From: Caballeronia turbans
GTDB taxonomy: Bacteria > Pseudomonadota > Gammaproteobacteria > Burkholderiales > Burkholderiaceae
DNA: 64,000 nucleotides
NCBI GenBank assembly: GCA_001544655.2
Contig: FCOD02000003.1
Location: 62,001-126,000, forward strand
Direction of reading: 5' to 3'
The notes beneath the pieces were generated by a model that saw nothing but the letters and a program-made list of their open reading frames with translations, was not told where the DNA came from and did not search any database. Numbering within the stretch: the first letter of the stretch is position 1; each line of letters starts with the position of its first letter. Both the position numbers and the translations under genes were made by a program. Shown piece by piece: positions 1 through 8,415 of this stretch.

Positions 1-1408
1 TGCGGCTGAAAGCATCCCACCGAACATCGTCGACTACGCCGAGTTCGCGCCCGATCTCCGTCAGACGCATATCCGCGTTGTCTTCGCGCAGCGACAGGCG
101 GTATTCCGCGCGGCTCGTGAACATCCGATACGGCTCCGACACCCCGCGCGTCACGAGATCGTCCACCAGAACACCCAGATACGCCTGATCGCGGCGCGGC
201 GACCACGCTTCCTTCCCTTGAACTAGGAGACCAGCATTGATACCAGCCAACAGTCCCTGCGCGGCGGCTTCTTCGTACCCGGTCGTCCCGTTGATCTGAC
301 CTGCAAAGAAGAGGCCGTTGATCGCCTTCGTTTCGAGCGAAGCCTTCAACGCACGCGGATCGAAGTAGTCATACTCGATCGCGTATCCGGGCCGCAAGAT
401 ATGCGCGTGTTCAAGCCCGCGCATCGAGCGAACGAGTTCGAGCTGGACGTCAAAAGGAAGACTCGTGGAGATCCCGTTCGGATAGAACTCATTCGTCGTC
501 AGTCCTTCGGGCTCCAGGAAGATCTGATGCGCGTCTTTGGAAGCAAAACGATGAATCTTGTCCTCGATCGACGGGCAATAACGCGGTCCGACGCCTTCAA
601 TCACTCCGGTATACATCGGCGAACGGTCTAGCCCGCCCCGGATAATGTCGTGCGTCTGTGCATTCGTATGTGTGACCCAGCATGGCATCTGACGCGGATG
701 CTGCTCTACGCGGCCAAGGAACGAGAACACCGGAATGGGATCGAGATCGCCCGGCTGCTCTTCGAGCTTCGAAAAGTCGATCGTGCGGCCATCAATACGA
801 GGCGGTGTGCCCGTCTTCAGGCGGCCTTGAGGCAGCTTTAATTCCTTTAAACGCGCTGAAAGCGACACCGCCGCCGGGTCACCTGCCCGGCCGCCGACAT
901 AATTATTCAGGCCGACGTGTATTTTTCCGTCCAGGAAAGTGCCAGCGGTCAACACAACGGCGCGGGACCGAAAACGAAGTCCGACTTGCGTTACGGCGCC
1001 GACAACGTGATCGCCTTCGACCATCAAATCGTCGACGGCTTGCTGGAAGAGCCACAAGTTCGGCTGATTCTCGAGGCGATCGCGGATCGCCTGTTTGTAC
1101 AAAAGACGATCGGCCTGCGCGCGCGTTGCCCGAACGGCAGGTCCCTTCGACGAGTTGAGAATACGGAACTGAATGCCCGATTCATCGGTAGCCGCAGCCA
1201 TTGCCCCGCCGAGAGCGTCGACTTCCTTGACGAGATGACCCTTGCCGATGCCGCCAATCGACGGATTGCAGCTCATCTGGCCCAACGTCTCGATGTTGTG
1301 CGTCAAAAGAAGCGTTTTACAGCCCATACGCGCAGAAGCGAGCGCCGCCTCCGTGCCCGCGTGACCGCCACCGACGACGATCACATCAAATTCTGTGGGA
1401 TAAAGCAT
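1..1408 (-). CDS. mnmG: MnmG (GidA) tRNA wobble-uridine modification enzyme, 5' part
   Basis: This is the FAD-binding subunit that, with MnmE, installs carboxymethylaminomethyl groups on U34 of certain tRNAs. The reverse-strand reading begins [20 protein letters not shown], with the GGGHAG dinucleotide-binding loop. It continues through the MnmG-typical [11 protein letters not shown] and [17 protein letters not shown] motifs. About 469 codons are visible of a family length near 650, so the C-terminal third lies beyond the left edge. The gene reads away from the liv genes and is separated from them by 155 bases holding a parS palindrome. In Burkholderiales mnmG is usually followed by rsmG, parA and parB, which would lie outside the window. 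Identification is firm. Confidence 0.97.
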   Translation of the reverse strand, partial: MLYPTEFDVIVVGGGHAGTEAALASARMGCKTLLLTHNIETLGQMSCNPSIGGIGKGHLVKEVDALGGAMAAATDESGIQFRILNSSKGPAVRATRAQADRLLYKQAIRDRLENQPNLWLFQQAVDDLMVEGDHVVGAVTQVGLRFRSRAVVLTAGTFLDGKIHVGLNNYVGGRAGDPAAVSLSARLKELKLPQGRLKTGTPPRIDGRTIDFSKLEEQPGDLDPIPVFSFLGRVEQHPRQMPCWVTHTNAQTHDIIRGGLDRSPMYTGVIEGVGPRYCPSIEDKIHRFASKDAHQIFLEPEGLTTNEFYPNGISTSLPFDVQLELVRSMRGLEHAHILRPGYAIEYDYFDPRALKASLETKAINGLFFAGQINGTTGYEEAAAQGLLAGINAGLLVQGKEAWSPRRDQAYLGVLVDDLVTRGVSEPYRMFTSRAEYRLSLREDNADMRLTEIGRELGVVDDVRWDAFSR

Positions 1409-1505
1409 TGGGATCTCGTGTACGAACGACACGAACCTGAAGAGAGAATAGCTTTGAATTATAACGACTTCTTCCTGACCTCGAATCGACCGTTCGATCA
1501 CAGGC

Positions 1506-1536
1506 AAAAAAAAAGCGTGTTTCACGTGAAACACGC
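1506..1536 (-). terminator. Intrinsic terminator of the liv A cluster, overlapping parS
   Basis: Read on the minus strand, the 22-base palindrome GCGTGTTTCACGTGAAACAC(GC) is followed by nine T residues, 28 bases after the livF stop codon. That is a plausible Rho-independent terminator insulating mnmG from upstream liv transcription. The same palindrome contains parS, so one sequence may serve both roles. Confidence 0.6.
1518..1533. other. parS: parS centromere site (consensus)
   Basis: The 16-base palindrome TGTTTCACGTGAAACA matches the widely conserved ParB-binding parS consensus exactly. It sits in the mnmG-livF intergenic gap inside a longer 22-base perfect palindrome (1515-1536). ParB would load here to build the partition complex near the replication origin. 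Its position beside mnmG, whose usual neighbours are parA and parB, supports the call. Sequence match is direct; ParB binding is inferred. Confidence 0.9.
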
Positions 1537-1563
1537 CGCCATTTCTCCAAAGAACACCGCGTC

Positions 1564-2331
1564 TTATGCCACTTTTTTCGTCAGACCGAGATAAGTTTCG
1601 ATGACCTGAGGGTTGTGCTGAAGCGCGTCGGCGTTTCCTTCCAGCGCGAACTCGCCGGTCTCGAGAACATAGCCATAGTCGGAAATCTGAAGCGCAGCGC
1701 GCGCGTTCTGCTCGATCAACAGCGTTGCAACACCCGTCTGCCGAAGCGCGCTGATGATGTGGAAAATCTCCTTCACGATCAGCGGCGCCAAGCCGAGGCT
1801 CGGTTCGTCGAGCATCAGAAGTTGCGGCTTCCCCATTAATGCACGGCCAACCGCGAGCATCTGCCGCTCTCCACCAGACAAAGTTCCCGCCGCCTGCCTT
1901 CTTCGCTCCTTTAGACGAGGAAAGAGCTGGAACACGTGGTCGAGCTGATCGAGAAAGTTTCGCTCGCCGGCTTTCTTCCGCCGATATGCGCCCAGCACGA
2001 GATTGTCCTCCACCGCCATCGTCGCGAACAATTCGCGCTTCTCGGGCACAAGACACATTCCACGTGAAACGCGGCGCTCGATCGCCAATGCGGACACGTC
2101 TTCGCCAAGGTAACGCACCACGCCCTTCGCGTGCCCCGTTTGGGGCAACGCGCCCATGATCGCGTTAAGGAGCGTCGACTTTCCCGCCCCATTCGGCCCG
2201 ATCACCGAAACGATTTGCCCCGCTCCGACGGTGAGCTTGCCATCGTGCAATGCTTCGACCTTGCCGTAGCGCACGGACAGGCCGTCTACCTGCAAGATCG
2301 GGTTCACAACTGCGTTCGATTCCGTCGCCAT
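1564..2331 (-). CDS. livF: LivF-type ABC transporter ATPase (cluster A)
   Basis: This is a cytoplasmic ATP-binding subunit of a branched-chain amino-acid-type (HAAT) importer, about 255 residues, the usual LivF length. It shows Walker [10 protein letters not shown] near residue 45, the signature [15 protein letters not shown] near 153 and Walker [12 protein letters not shown] directly after it. The preferred ATG overlaps the stop codon of the upstream permease-ATPase fusion (TGATG); a GTG three bases earlier is possible. GGTGGAG lies just upstream. It is the last gene of the cluster and is followed by the parS/terminator palindrome. Substrate cannot be told from sequence. Confidence 0.93.
   Translation of the reverse strand: MATESNAVVNPILQVDGLSVRYGKVEALHDGKLTVGAGQIVSVIGPNGAGKSTLLNAIMGALPQTGHAKGVVRYLGEDVSALAIERRVSRGMCLVPEKRELFATMAVEDNLVLGAYRRKKAGERNFLDQLDHVFQLFPRLKERRRQAAGTLSGGERQMLAVGRALMGKPQLLMLDEPSLGLAPLIVKEIFHIISALRQTGVATLLIEQNARAALQISDYGYVLETGEFALEGNADALQHNPQVIETYLGLTKKVA
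2056..2071. other. Degenerate parS-like site inside livF
   Basis: CATTCCACGTGAAACG matches the parS pattern TGTTNCACGTGAAACA at all positions except the first two and the last. The core TTCCACGTGAAAC is intact. It is coding sequence in livF, 0.5 kb from the consensus parS. Several parS copies near the origin are usual in bacteria, so this may be a weaker ParB site. Chance occurrence cannot be excluded. Confidence 0.35.
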
Positions 2332-4115
2332 CACTCCACCCCGCCGAGATATGCTTCGAGCACCGCCGGATCCTTTTGGACATCCGTAGGCAATCCTTCC
2401 GCGATCTTCGTGCCGAACTCCATTACTACGAGCCGATCCGTCAGATTCATCACGAAATCCATATCGTGCTCGACAAGAAGAATGCTCATTCCCTCCGCGC
2501 GCAGCTTTCGCAGCAAATCGGCCAATTGCAACTTTTCTTGATAACGAAGGCCGGCGGCGGGTTCATCCAGCAGCAGCAGCGTCGGATCGCAGCACAGCGC
2601 CCGGGCAATCTCGAGAATCCGTTGTTGACCCAGCGCGAGGCTACCGGCTTCGCTATAGATATGCTTCTCCAGCCCGACGCGTTTGATCTGCTTCGCTGCC
2701 TCAGCCATCAGCCGCGCCTCTTCTGCCGCGTTCAGTCGCACGACACTGCGCCAGACGCCCGTGCTTCCACGCAAATGCGCGCCGATCGCCACGTTTTCCA
2801 GCACCGTCATCCCGGGAAGCATCTTCACGTGCTGGAACGTCCGGCCGATGCCGCGCTTGACGATTTCACGCGAAGTCAGCTTCTCGATACGCTCACCGTG
2901 GAAGCTGATTGCGCCGCTCGTCGCCTGAAGTACGCCGGTGACAAGATTGAAGGTCGTGGACTTCCCGGCGCCATTCGGCCCGATCAATCCGATGATTTCG
3001 CCCGCCCTCACCTCGAAGCTCACATCGTTAACTGCCACGAGTCCGCCGAACTGCTTGCGCGCCTTGTCGACGACCAGCAAGCGCTCCCCCACGTTGGGTT
3101 TGCTGCGCTGCGGCAAAGCATCGCCATGATCCGGCACGTGTGCACGCGGCCCGCGTGGAAACAGACGCGCCACGAACGGCCAGACGCCTTGCCGCGCGTA
3201 TTGCAGCAGCAAGACCATCACCACGCCGAACACGATGATCTCGAAGTTGCCGTTCGCGCCGAGCAGCTTGGGCAGAAGCGTTTGCAGATAATCCTGCAGA
3301 ACGGTGAGAATTGTCGCGCCGAGAATCGCACCCCAGACATGGGAGACGCCGCCGACCACCGCCATGAACAGGAACTCGATGCCGTGATTCAGGCCGAACG
3401 GCGTCGGGTTCACCGCCCGCTGCAAATGGGCGTACAGGAAGCCGGAAACGGCCGCGAGCACGGCTGCATAGACGAAGATGACTACGCGCATCCAGGCAGT
3501 GTTGACGCCCATCGCTTCGGCCATCGTGCCGCCGCCGCGCAACGCGCGAATCGCTCGCCCCGGGCGACTATTAAGCAGATTCTGAACAGAAATCACCGCA
3601 AGCAGTACCACGACCCAGATCAGGTAATAGATGCTACGGCCCGACTCCAGCTCCCAACCGAACACGTTGAGCACGGGAATTCCGTTGATGCCGTCGTACT
3701 TGCCGAGCAACTCCATGTTGCCGAAGAGGTAGAACAGCGAGAGTCCCCACGCGATCGTCCCGAGCGGCAGGAAATGTCCCGAAAGGCGCATCGTGATGAG
3801 ACCGAGCAGCAGCGCGATGAAGGCCGTGAGCACGACGCCCGCGATCAGCGCGAGCCACGGCGAGACACCGTAGCGCGTCGTGAGGAAAGCCGTCGCATAC
3901 GCGCCCACGCCGACGAACGCTGCCTGCCCAAAGCTCGTCATCCCGCCGATGCCGGTCAGCAGCACCAGCCCGATCGCGACGATCGAATACAGGCCGATGT
4001 AGTTCAGCAGCGTGATCCAGTACTCGGGCACGGCGACCGGCCGCGGCAAGACCGGCAGCGCGAAGACGACAACCAGGAACAACCAGAAAAATCGATATCG
4101 ATGCAGAAAGTTCAT
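2331..4115 (-). CDS. LivM-LivG fusion: permease joined to ATPase
   Basis: One reading frame of about 594 residues joins two normally separate importer subunits. Residues 1 to about 320 are a LivM permease with the family motif GMTSFGQAAFVGVGAYATAF and multiple hydrophobic segments. After a charged linker near 320-345, a LivG ATPase follows with Walker [13 protein letters not shown], signature LALGQQRILEIARAL and Walker B LLLLDEPAAGL. The chosen ATG at 4115 has GAGGAG eight bases upstream and lies four bases after the livH stop. Fused LivM-LivG proteins occur in Burkholderiales. The products act at the inner membrane with LivH and LivF. Confidence 0.92.
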   Translation of the reverse strand: MNFLHRYRFFWLFLVVVFALPVLPRPVAVPEYWITLLNYIGLYSIVAIGLVLLTGIGGMTSFGQAAFVGVGAYATAFLTTRYGVSPWLALIAGVVLTAFIALLLGLITMRLSGHFLPLGTIAWGLSLFYLFGNMELLGKYDGINGIPVLNVFGWELESGRSIYYLIWVVVLLAVISVQNLLNSRPGRAIRALRGGGTMAEAMGVNTAWMRVVIFVYAAVLAAVSGFLYAHLQRAVNPTPFGLNHGIEFLFMAVVGGVSHVWGAILGATILTVLQDYLQTLLPKLLGANGNFEIIVFGVVMVLLLQYARQGVWPFVARLFPRGPRAHVPDHGDALPQRSKPNVGERLLVVDKARKQFGGLVAVNDVSFEVRAGEIIGLIGPNGAGKSTTFNLVTGVLQATSGAISFHGERIEKLTSREIVKRGIGRTFQHVKMLPGMTVLENVAIGAHLRGSTGVWRSVVRLNAAEEARLMAEAAKQIKRVGLEKHIYSEAGSLALGQQRILEIARALCCDPTLLLLDEPAAGLRYQEKLQLADLLRKLRAEGMSILLVEHDMDFVMNLTDRLVVMEFGTKIAEGLPTDVQKDPAVLEAYLGGVE

Positions 4116-4119
4116 CGGC

Positions 4120-5175
4120 TTACTCCTCGTCCTCATCCGAATGCGGGCTTGCCAGGCTTCGCCACAGCAGGACCGGAATAATCAACGTGAAGACGATCAC
4201 CTCCTTGTACGCGCTTGCCCAGAACGACGAATACGATTCGAGCAAACCCACGAGCAGCGACCCTGCGGCCGCGAGCGGATAGCTCACCAGACCGCCCACG
4301 ATGGCGCCTACGAAGCCCTTGAGGCCGATCAGGAAGCCCGAGTCGTAGTAGATGGTCGTGATCGGCGCCACGAGCACGCCGCACAGCGCGCCCAGGCCCG
4401 CCGCGAGCGTGAATGCGAGGCGGCCTGCCTGCGTCGTGCCGATGCCGACGAGCCGCGCGCCGAGGCGATTCACCGAAGTCGCGCGCAAGGCCTTGCCGGA
4501 GATCGAGCGATCGAAATAGAAGTACAGCGCGACGATCAGCACGACGGCCGTCCCGACGACCCACAAGCTCTGCCCGGAGATCGACACGCTGCCCAGGTTG
4601 AACGTGGCGTCAGAAAACGCCGTCGTGCGCGAGCCTTCCGCGCCGAACATCACGAGCCCGAGGCCGACCATCGCGAAGTGCACCGCCACCGCCACGATCA
4701 GCAGCAACAGCGTGCTCGCCTCCGCGATCGGCTCATACGCGAGGCGATAGACGAACGGTCCCATCGGCACGACGATGAGAAGCGTCAGCGCGATCTGCGC
4801 GATCATCGGCAGAGGCTGTGCGAACGCCGCTTGCGTGATGCCCCACACCGCGACGGGAAACAGCAGATACTTGCCCGTCAGCACTGCCAGTAAGCGCCCG
4901 ATCTGGTGATATCGCGCAGGATGCCGAACGATGCCTGCGAGTTCCGCGACAAAGCAGCCGACGCCCATCGCGATGAGCAGATAGCAGGTCGCCGGCAGCT
5001 TCTGCGTCTGCAGTGCGGCCAGCGTGAGCGCGCCATACGCGACGAACTCGCCCTGCGGAATGAAAATGACGCGTGTCACGGAGAACACGAGCACCAGAGC
5101 GAGCGCGAGCAAGGCGTAGATCGCGCCCGTGGTGATCCCGTCCTGCGCGAGGATCGCCGCAATCGATAAGTCCAT
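4120..5175 (-). CDS. livH: LivH-type permease (cluster A)
   Basis: This is an inner-membrane permease of the branched-chain amino-acid-type ABC family, about 351 residues. It has the typical N-terminal motif [20 protein letters not shown] and the late segment [18 protein letters not shown]. It is longer than a standard LivH (about 290-310) because of an extra stretch near residues 80-120 between the early helices. I place the start at 5175, where AGAGGAAG lies immediately upstream; an ATG 39 bases earlier lacks such a site. It lies between a binding-protein gene and the LivM-LivG fusion, so it supplies the partner permease. Confidence 0.9.
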   Translation of the reverse strand: MDLSIAAILAQDGITTGAIYALLALALVLVFSVTRVIFIPQGEFVAYGALTLAALQTQKLPATCYLLIAMGVGCFVAELAGIVRHPARYHQIGRLLAVLTGKYLLFPVAVWGITQAAFAQPLPMIAQIALTLLIVVPMGPFVYRLAYEPIAEASTLLLLIVAVAVHFAMVGLGLVMFGAEGSRTTAFSDATFNLGSVSISGQSLWVVGTAVVLIVALYFYFDRSISGKALRATSVNRLGARLVGIGTTQAGRLAFTLAAGLGALCGVLVAPITTIYYDSGFLIGLKGFVGAIVGGLVSYPLAAAGSLLVGLLESYSSFWASAYKEVIVFTLIIPVLLWRSLASPHSDEDEE

Positions 5176-5322
5176 ACTTCCTCTTCGAAGCTTCTTGTGA
5201 AACAGGCGACTCAAGAAACAGCCGCCGGAACATGGTCAAAGCGGCGCGCCGTTGCCGGTGCGCCGCCCATTCATCTCGAAATTAAGAAACGAGAACGCGC
5301 GATGAAGCGCGTCCTGTCGAGC

Positions 5323-6495
5323 TCAGTCGTTCAGCAATTTCCACTTGCCGTCGACGATCTGCACCATCACGCGGGCGCGATTGTCGAAGCCGTTGTGATC
5401 GGTCGGCGTCGTGTTCATGATCCCGTGCGACACCGGCAGGTCCTTCAGGTTTTCCAGCGCGGCGCGCAGCGCTTCGCGGAATTCCGGCGTGCCCGGCTGG
5501 CCTTTCTTGAGCGCCTCGGGAATCGCGCGCTGAAGCATCTGGCCCGCATCCCATGCATGCCCGCCGAAGGTCGACAGCGTGCCTGCGCCATACGCCTTCT
5601 CATACGCGTCCTTGTACGCGGCCGACGACTTCTTCACCGGGTTGCTCTCCGGCAACTGCTCGGTCACGAGCACCGGGCCGGCGGGCAGGATTTCTCCCTC
5701 GCAGTCCTTGCCGCACACGCGCAGGAAGTCGTTGTTGGCGACGCCATGCGTCTGATAGACCTTGCCCTTGTAGCCACGCTCCTTCAGCGCCTTCGCCGGC
5801 AGCGCGGACGGCGTGCCCGCACCCGCGATCAGCACCGCGTCCGGGTTCGCGCCCATCGTCTTCAAAACCTGGCCGGTCACGGACGTGTCCGTGCGGTTAT
5901 AGCGCTCGTTCGTGACGATCTTCAGCTTGTGCGCCGTCGCCGCCGTATTGAACACGTTGTACCAGCCGTCGCCGTAGGCATCCGCGAAGCCGATGAAGCC
6001 CACCGTCTTCACGCCGTGCTTTTCCATGTAGCTCGCGATGGCATCGGCCATCAGCGCGTCGTTTTGCGGCGTCTTGAAGACCCACGCCTTTTTCGCATCC
6101 ATCGGCGCGATGATCGCGGCGGACGCGGCCATCGAGATCATCGGCGTCTTGCCGGCGGCGGCCGGATCGATCATCGCGAGCGAGTTCGGCGTCACGGTGG
6201 AGCCGACGATCGCATCGACGTGATCTTCGTCGATCAGCTTGCGCGTGTTCTGCACGGCGCGGCTCGTGTCGGACCCGTCATCGAGCACGATCCATTCGAC
6301 CGACTTCCCGCCGATTTCCTTCGGCAACAGTGCGACGGTATTTTTCTCGGGAATCCCGAGCGATGCGGCCGGTCCCGTCGCCGAGAGCGTCACGCCGATC
6401 TTCACCTGAGCGAGCGCCGCGCCCGCCCCGGCAAGCGCGCTGCCCGCGATGGCGAGCGCGATGCCAGTCCTGATCCATGCCTTCTTCGTTTTCAT
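5323..6495 (-). CDS. Periplasmic LivK-type substrate-binding protein A1
   Basis: This 390-residue solute-binding protein (periplasmic binding protein type 1 fold) starts with a signal peptide, MKTKKAWIRTGIALAIAG, ending near AALAQ|VKIGVTLS. The family motif GPAASLGIPEKN and a likely disulfide pair in VCGKDCEG are visible. The start has GGAGACA at good spacing. It is the binding protein closest to livH of cluster A. A close paralogue lies directly upstream (6775-7941), sharing most of the mature sequence by eye. The ligand is probably an amino acid or similar small amide or acid, but this is inference. Confidence 0.92.
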   Translation of the reverse strand: MKTKKAWIRTGIALAIAGSALAGAGAALAQVKIGVTLSATGPAASLGIPEKNTVALLPKEIGGKSVEWIVLDDGSDTSRAVQNTRKLIDEDHVDAIVGSTVTPNSLAMIDPAAAGKTPMISMAASAAIIAPMDAKKAWVFKTPQNDALMADAIASYMEKHGVKTVGFIGFADAYGDGWYNVFNTAATAHKLKIVTNERYNRTDTSVTGQVLKTMGANPDAVLIAGAGTPSALPAKALKERGYKGKVYQTHGVANNDFLRVCGKDCEGEILPAGPVLVTEQLPESNPVKKSSAAYKDAYEKAYGAGTLSTFGGHAWDAGQMLQRAIPEALKKGQPGTPEFREALRAALENLKDLPVSHGIMNTTPTDHNGFDNRARVMVQIVDGKWKLLND

Positions 6496-6597
6496 TGCTT
6501 GTCTCCAAACGCGACTTGCGGTTCACGCACCCCTGCGGTGCGCTGCTGCGAGTTGTTATCGATGCTGCTTCTCTGGCGCCAACCAAAGAGCCGCCCC

Positions 6598-6626
6598 AAT
6601 CTATTTACCGCGTTACTGCGTGCCAA
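6598..6626 (-). promoter_or_regulatory. Putative sigma70 promoter for binding protein A1
   Basis: On the minus strand, TTGGCA (6621-6626) and TAGATT (6598-6603) are separated by 17 bases, about 100 bases before the A1 start. It lies downstream of a terminator-like hairpin after the A2 gene, so A1 may be transcribed on its own. Prediction by eye only. Confidence 0.4.
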
Positions 6627-6711
6627 GGCTGGTTTTCCCTGACCGTTGCGCCGCCGCGATCGAGGCTTTGCGCCCTCTCCTTCGCGTCGCGGTTCCTGCT
6701 GCACGGCACAG

Positions 6712-6744
6712 AAAAAAAGGCGCGTTGTGTTGCTACGCGCCTTT
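6712..6744 (-). terminator. Intrinsic terminator after binding protein A2
   Basis: The stem AAAGGCGCG / CGCGCCTTT (6716-6724 with 6736-6744) is followed on the minus strand by a run of seven T residues. It lies just after the stop codon of the A2 binding-protein gene. It suggests that A2 is at least partly uncoupled from the rest of cluster A. Confidence 0.7.
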
Positions 6745-6774
6745 GTTCTCCGAATCAGTTCACATGCGAATCCG

Positions 6775-7941
6775 TCAGTTGCCCGAGAGCTTCCACTTGC
6801 CGCCGACGATCTCCACCATCACGCGTGCGCGCTGGTCCAGTCCGGAGTGATCGTTGGGGCTCATGTTGAAGATGCCGTGCGATGCAGGCAGATTCTTCGT
6901 CTCTTCGATAGCCGCGCGCAACGCTTCGCGGAACGCCGGCGTGCCCGGCTGGCCCTTCTTCAGCGCAACAGGAATCGCACGCTGCAGAATGAGGCCCGCG
7001 TCCCACGCGTGACCGCCGAACGTCGACACGGAACCCGCGCCGTTGGCGCCTTCGTACGCCTTCTTGTACGTCAGCGCGGCTTGCTTCACGGGGTTGCTGT
7101 CGGGCAACTGCTCCGCGACGAGCAACGGGCCCGCGGGCAGGAACGTGCCTTCGCAGTCCTTGCCGCACACGCGCAGGAAATCGTTATTGGCGACGCCGTG
7201 CGTCTGATAGATCTTGCCCTTGTAGCCGCGCTCCTTGAGCGTCTTCTGCGGCAGCGCGGCCGGCGTGCCCGCGCCCGCGATCAGCACCGCGTCCGCGTTC
7301 TGCGACATCATCTTGAGCACCTGGCCCGTCACCGACGCATCGTTGCGCGCAAAGCGCTCGTTCGCGACGATCTTCAGCTTCGCCAGATCGGCTGCCTTCG
7401 AGAATTCCTTGAACCAGCTCTCGCCGTAGGCGTCGGAAAAGCCGATGAACGCGACAGTCTTCACGCCGTGATTCGACATGTGCTGCGCGATCGCGGTAGC
7501 CATCAGAATGTCGTTCTGCGGCGTCTTGAAGACCCACGCGCGCTTGCTGTCCATCGGCTCGACGATGCTCGCGGCCGCGGCCATCGAAATCATCGGGGTG
7601 TGCGTTTCGGCCGCGATGTCGATCATCGCGAGCGAATTGGGAACGACGGTCGAACCGACCAGCGCATCGACGTGATCTTCGCTCGTCAGCTTGCGTGCGT
7701 TTTTCACGGCCTGGGTGGAATCGGTCGCGTCGTCCAGAACGATGTATTCCACTTTCTGCCCGGCGACTTCCTTGGGCAACAGCGCGACGGTGTTCTTTTC
7801 CGGAATGCCGAGCGAAGCCGCCGGTCCTGTCGCCGAGACCGTCACGCCGATTTTCACGTCCGCCAAAACCTGATTGCTGAATACCGCCGATAATCCCGCG
7901 ACGGCCATTGCGACCGCCTTGCCGCGTAAAGCCAACTTCAT
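6775..7941 (-). CDS. Periplasmic LivK-type substrate-binding protein A2 (paralogue)
   Basis: This 388-residue solute-binding protein starts with the signal peptide MKLALRGKAVAMAVAGLSAV and is cleaved near VLADVKIGV. It is strikingly similar to the downstream A1 protein. It shares GPAASLGIPEKNTVALLPKE, VFKTPQND, TPQ-type loops, THGVANNDFLRVCGKDCEG and the C-terminal RVMV-I-GKWKL block. The pair looks like an old tandem duplication with some divergence. A terminator follows the gene and a possible promoter precedes it, so each copy could be expressed separately to give one permease two ligand ranges. The ligand is unknown. Confidence 0.92.
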   Translation of the reverse strand: MKLALRGKAVAMAVAGLSAVFSNQVLADVKIGVTVSATGPAASLGIPEKNTVALLPKEVAGQKVEYIVLDDATDSTQAVKNARKLTSEDHVDALVGSTVVPNSLAMIDIAAETHTPMISMAAAASIVEPMDSKRAWVFKTPQNDILMATAIAQHMSNHGVKTVAFIGFSDAYGESWFKEFSKAADLAKLKIVANERFARNDASVTGQVLKMMSQNADAVLIAGAGTPAALPQKTLKERGYKGKIYQTHGVANNDFLRVCGKDCEGTFLPAGPLLVAEQLPDSNPVKQAALTYKKAYEGANGAGSVSTFGGHAWDAGLILQRAIPVALKKGQPGTPAFREALRAAIEETKNLPASHGIFNMSPNDHSGLDQRARVMVEIVGGKWKLSGN

Positions 7942-8044
7942 TGATTTGCGCCCCGTAAATCGTGTTTTCTGCGTGAAGAATTGTCTGCGAATATGCCGTG
8001 TTTCGCGCCCGCTCTGAATCGCCGACCGGCGGGTCGGGAAATGC

Positions 8045-8074
8045 AGTTTAGCGGAGGAAACCGCCGTGCAGCAA
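8045..8074 (-). promoter_or_regulatory. Putative promoter for binding protein A2
   Basis: On the minus strand TTGCTG (8069-8074) and TAAACT (8045-8050) are separated by 18 bases, about 105 bases before the A2 start codon. It lies just downstream of the terminator ending liv cluster B. Prediction by eye; the match is moderate. Confidence 0.35.
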
Positions 8075-8164
8075 GCGTTTTGAAGGTTTTCCGTGCCTTG
8101 CGAACCCCGGGAAAACCCGCCTTAAAAAAAATCCGCGGAGATTTATTCGTATTATCGACGGCAA

Positions 8165-8270
8165 ATAAAAAAAGCGCTGTTGGACTCATCCAACAGCGCT
8201 TTTCGGTCGGGCACTTTGTGCCTCATGTCTCCTCGTTCTCCACCTCAAAAATCTGGGTGCAACAGAACTA
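8165..8270 (-). ncRNA. Putative short RNA carrying a Shine-Dalgarno mimic, 3' of livM
   Basis: In the 474-base gap after livM, a minus-strand promoter-like pair (TTGTCG 8300-8305, TAACAT 8277-8282, spacer 17) would start a transcript of about 105 nt. The transcript contains GAGGAGACATG (8224-8234), a small hairpin GGCAC-AAA-GTGCC (8210-8222) and the strong terminator at 8167-8203. GAGGAGACATG is a perfect 11-nt complement of the loop of the predicted RNA at 54881-54942. Alternatively the ATG could start a 24-codon reading frame (8152-8226), but that frame runs through the terminator hairpin. The rest of the gap (8305-8415) shows no gene. Confidence 0.4.
8167..8203 (-). terminator. Strong intrinsic terminator between liv clusters B and A
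   Basis: A 14-bp perfect stem, AAAGCGCTGTTGGA (8171-8184) with TCCAACAGCGCTTT (8189-8202), and a CTCA loop are followed on the minus strand by seven T residues. It terminates transcription from cluster B and is also the 3' end of the short RNA predicted just upstream. Confidence 0.85.
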
Positions 8271-8276
8271 GGACGC

Positions 8277-8305
8277 ATGTTAAAGAACGCAACACTGCAC
8301 GACAA
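8277..8305 (-). promoter_or_regulatory. Putative promoter of the post-livM short RNA
   Basis: Minus-strand TTGTCG (8300-8305), a 17-base spacer and TAACAT (8277-8282). The spacing is ideal and each hexamer has four of six consensus bases or better. It lies in the gap after livM, where no coding gene needs it. Confidence 0.4.
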
Positions 8306-8415
8306 CCTAGCATTTACCCTAGTGGTGCACAAAAGCACCGCAACGGGGCGTATTTCTTGCAATTTAGCGCGCTTTTTTCAAATGCTCCATTCCTTCGTAA
8401 TTCCAAATAAATCGC

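Noticed and set aside
1409-1563. A promoter for mnmG in the parS gap
   Set aside because: Some AT-rich sequence (about 1445-1465) is present, but I could not find a pair of hexamers at acceptable spacing.
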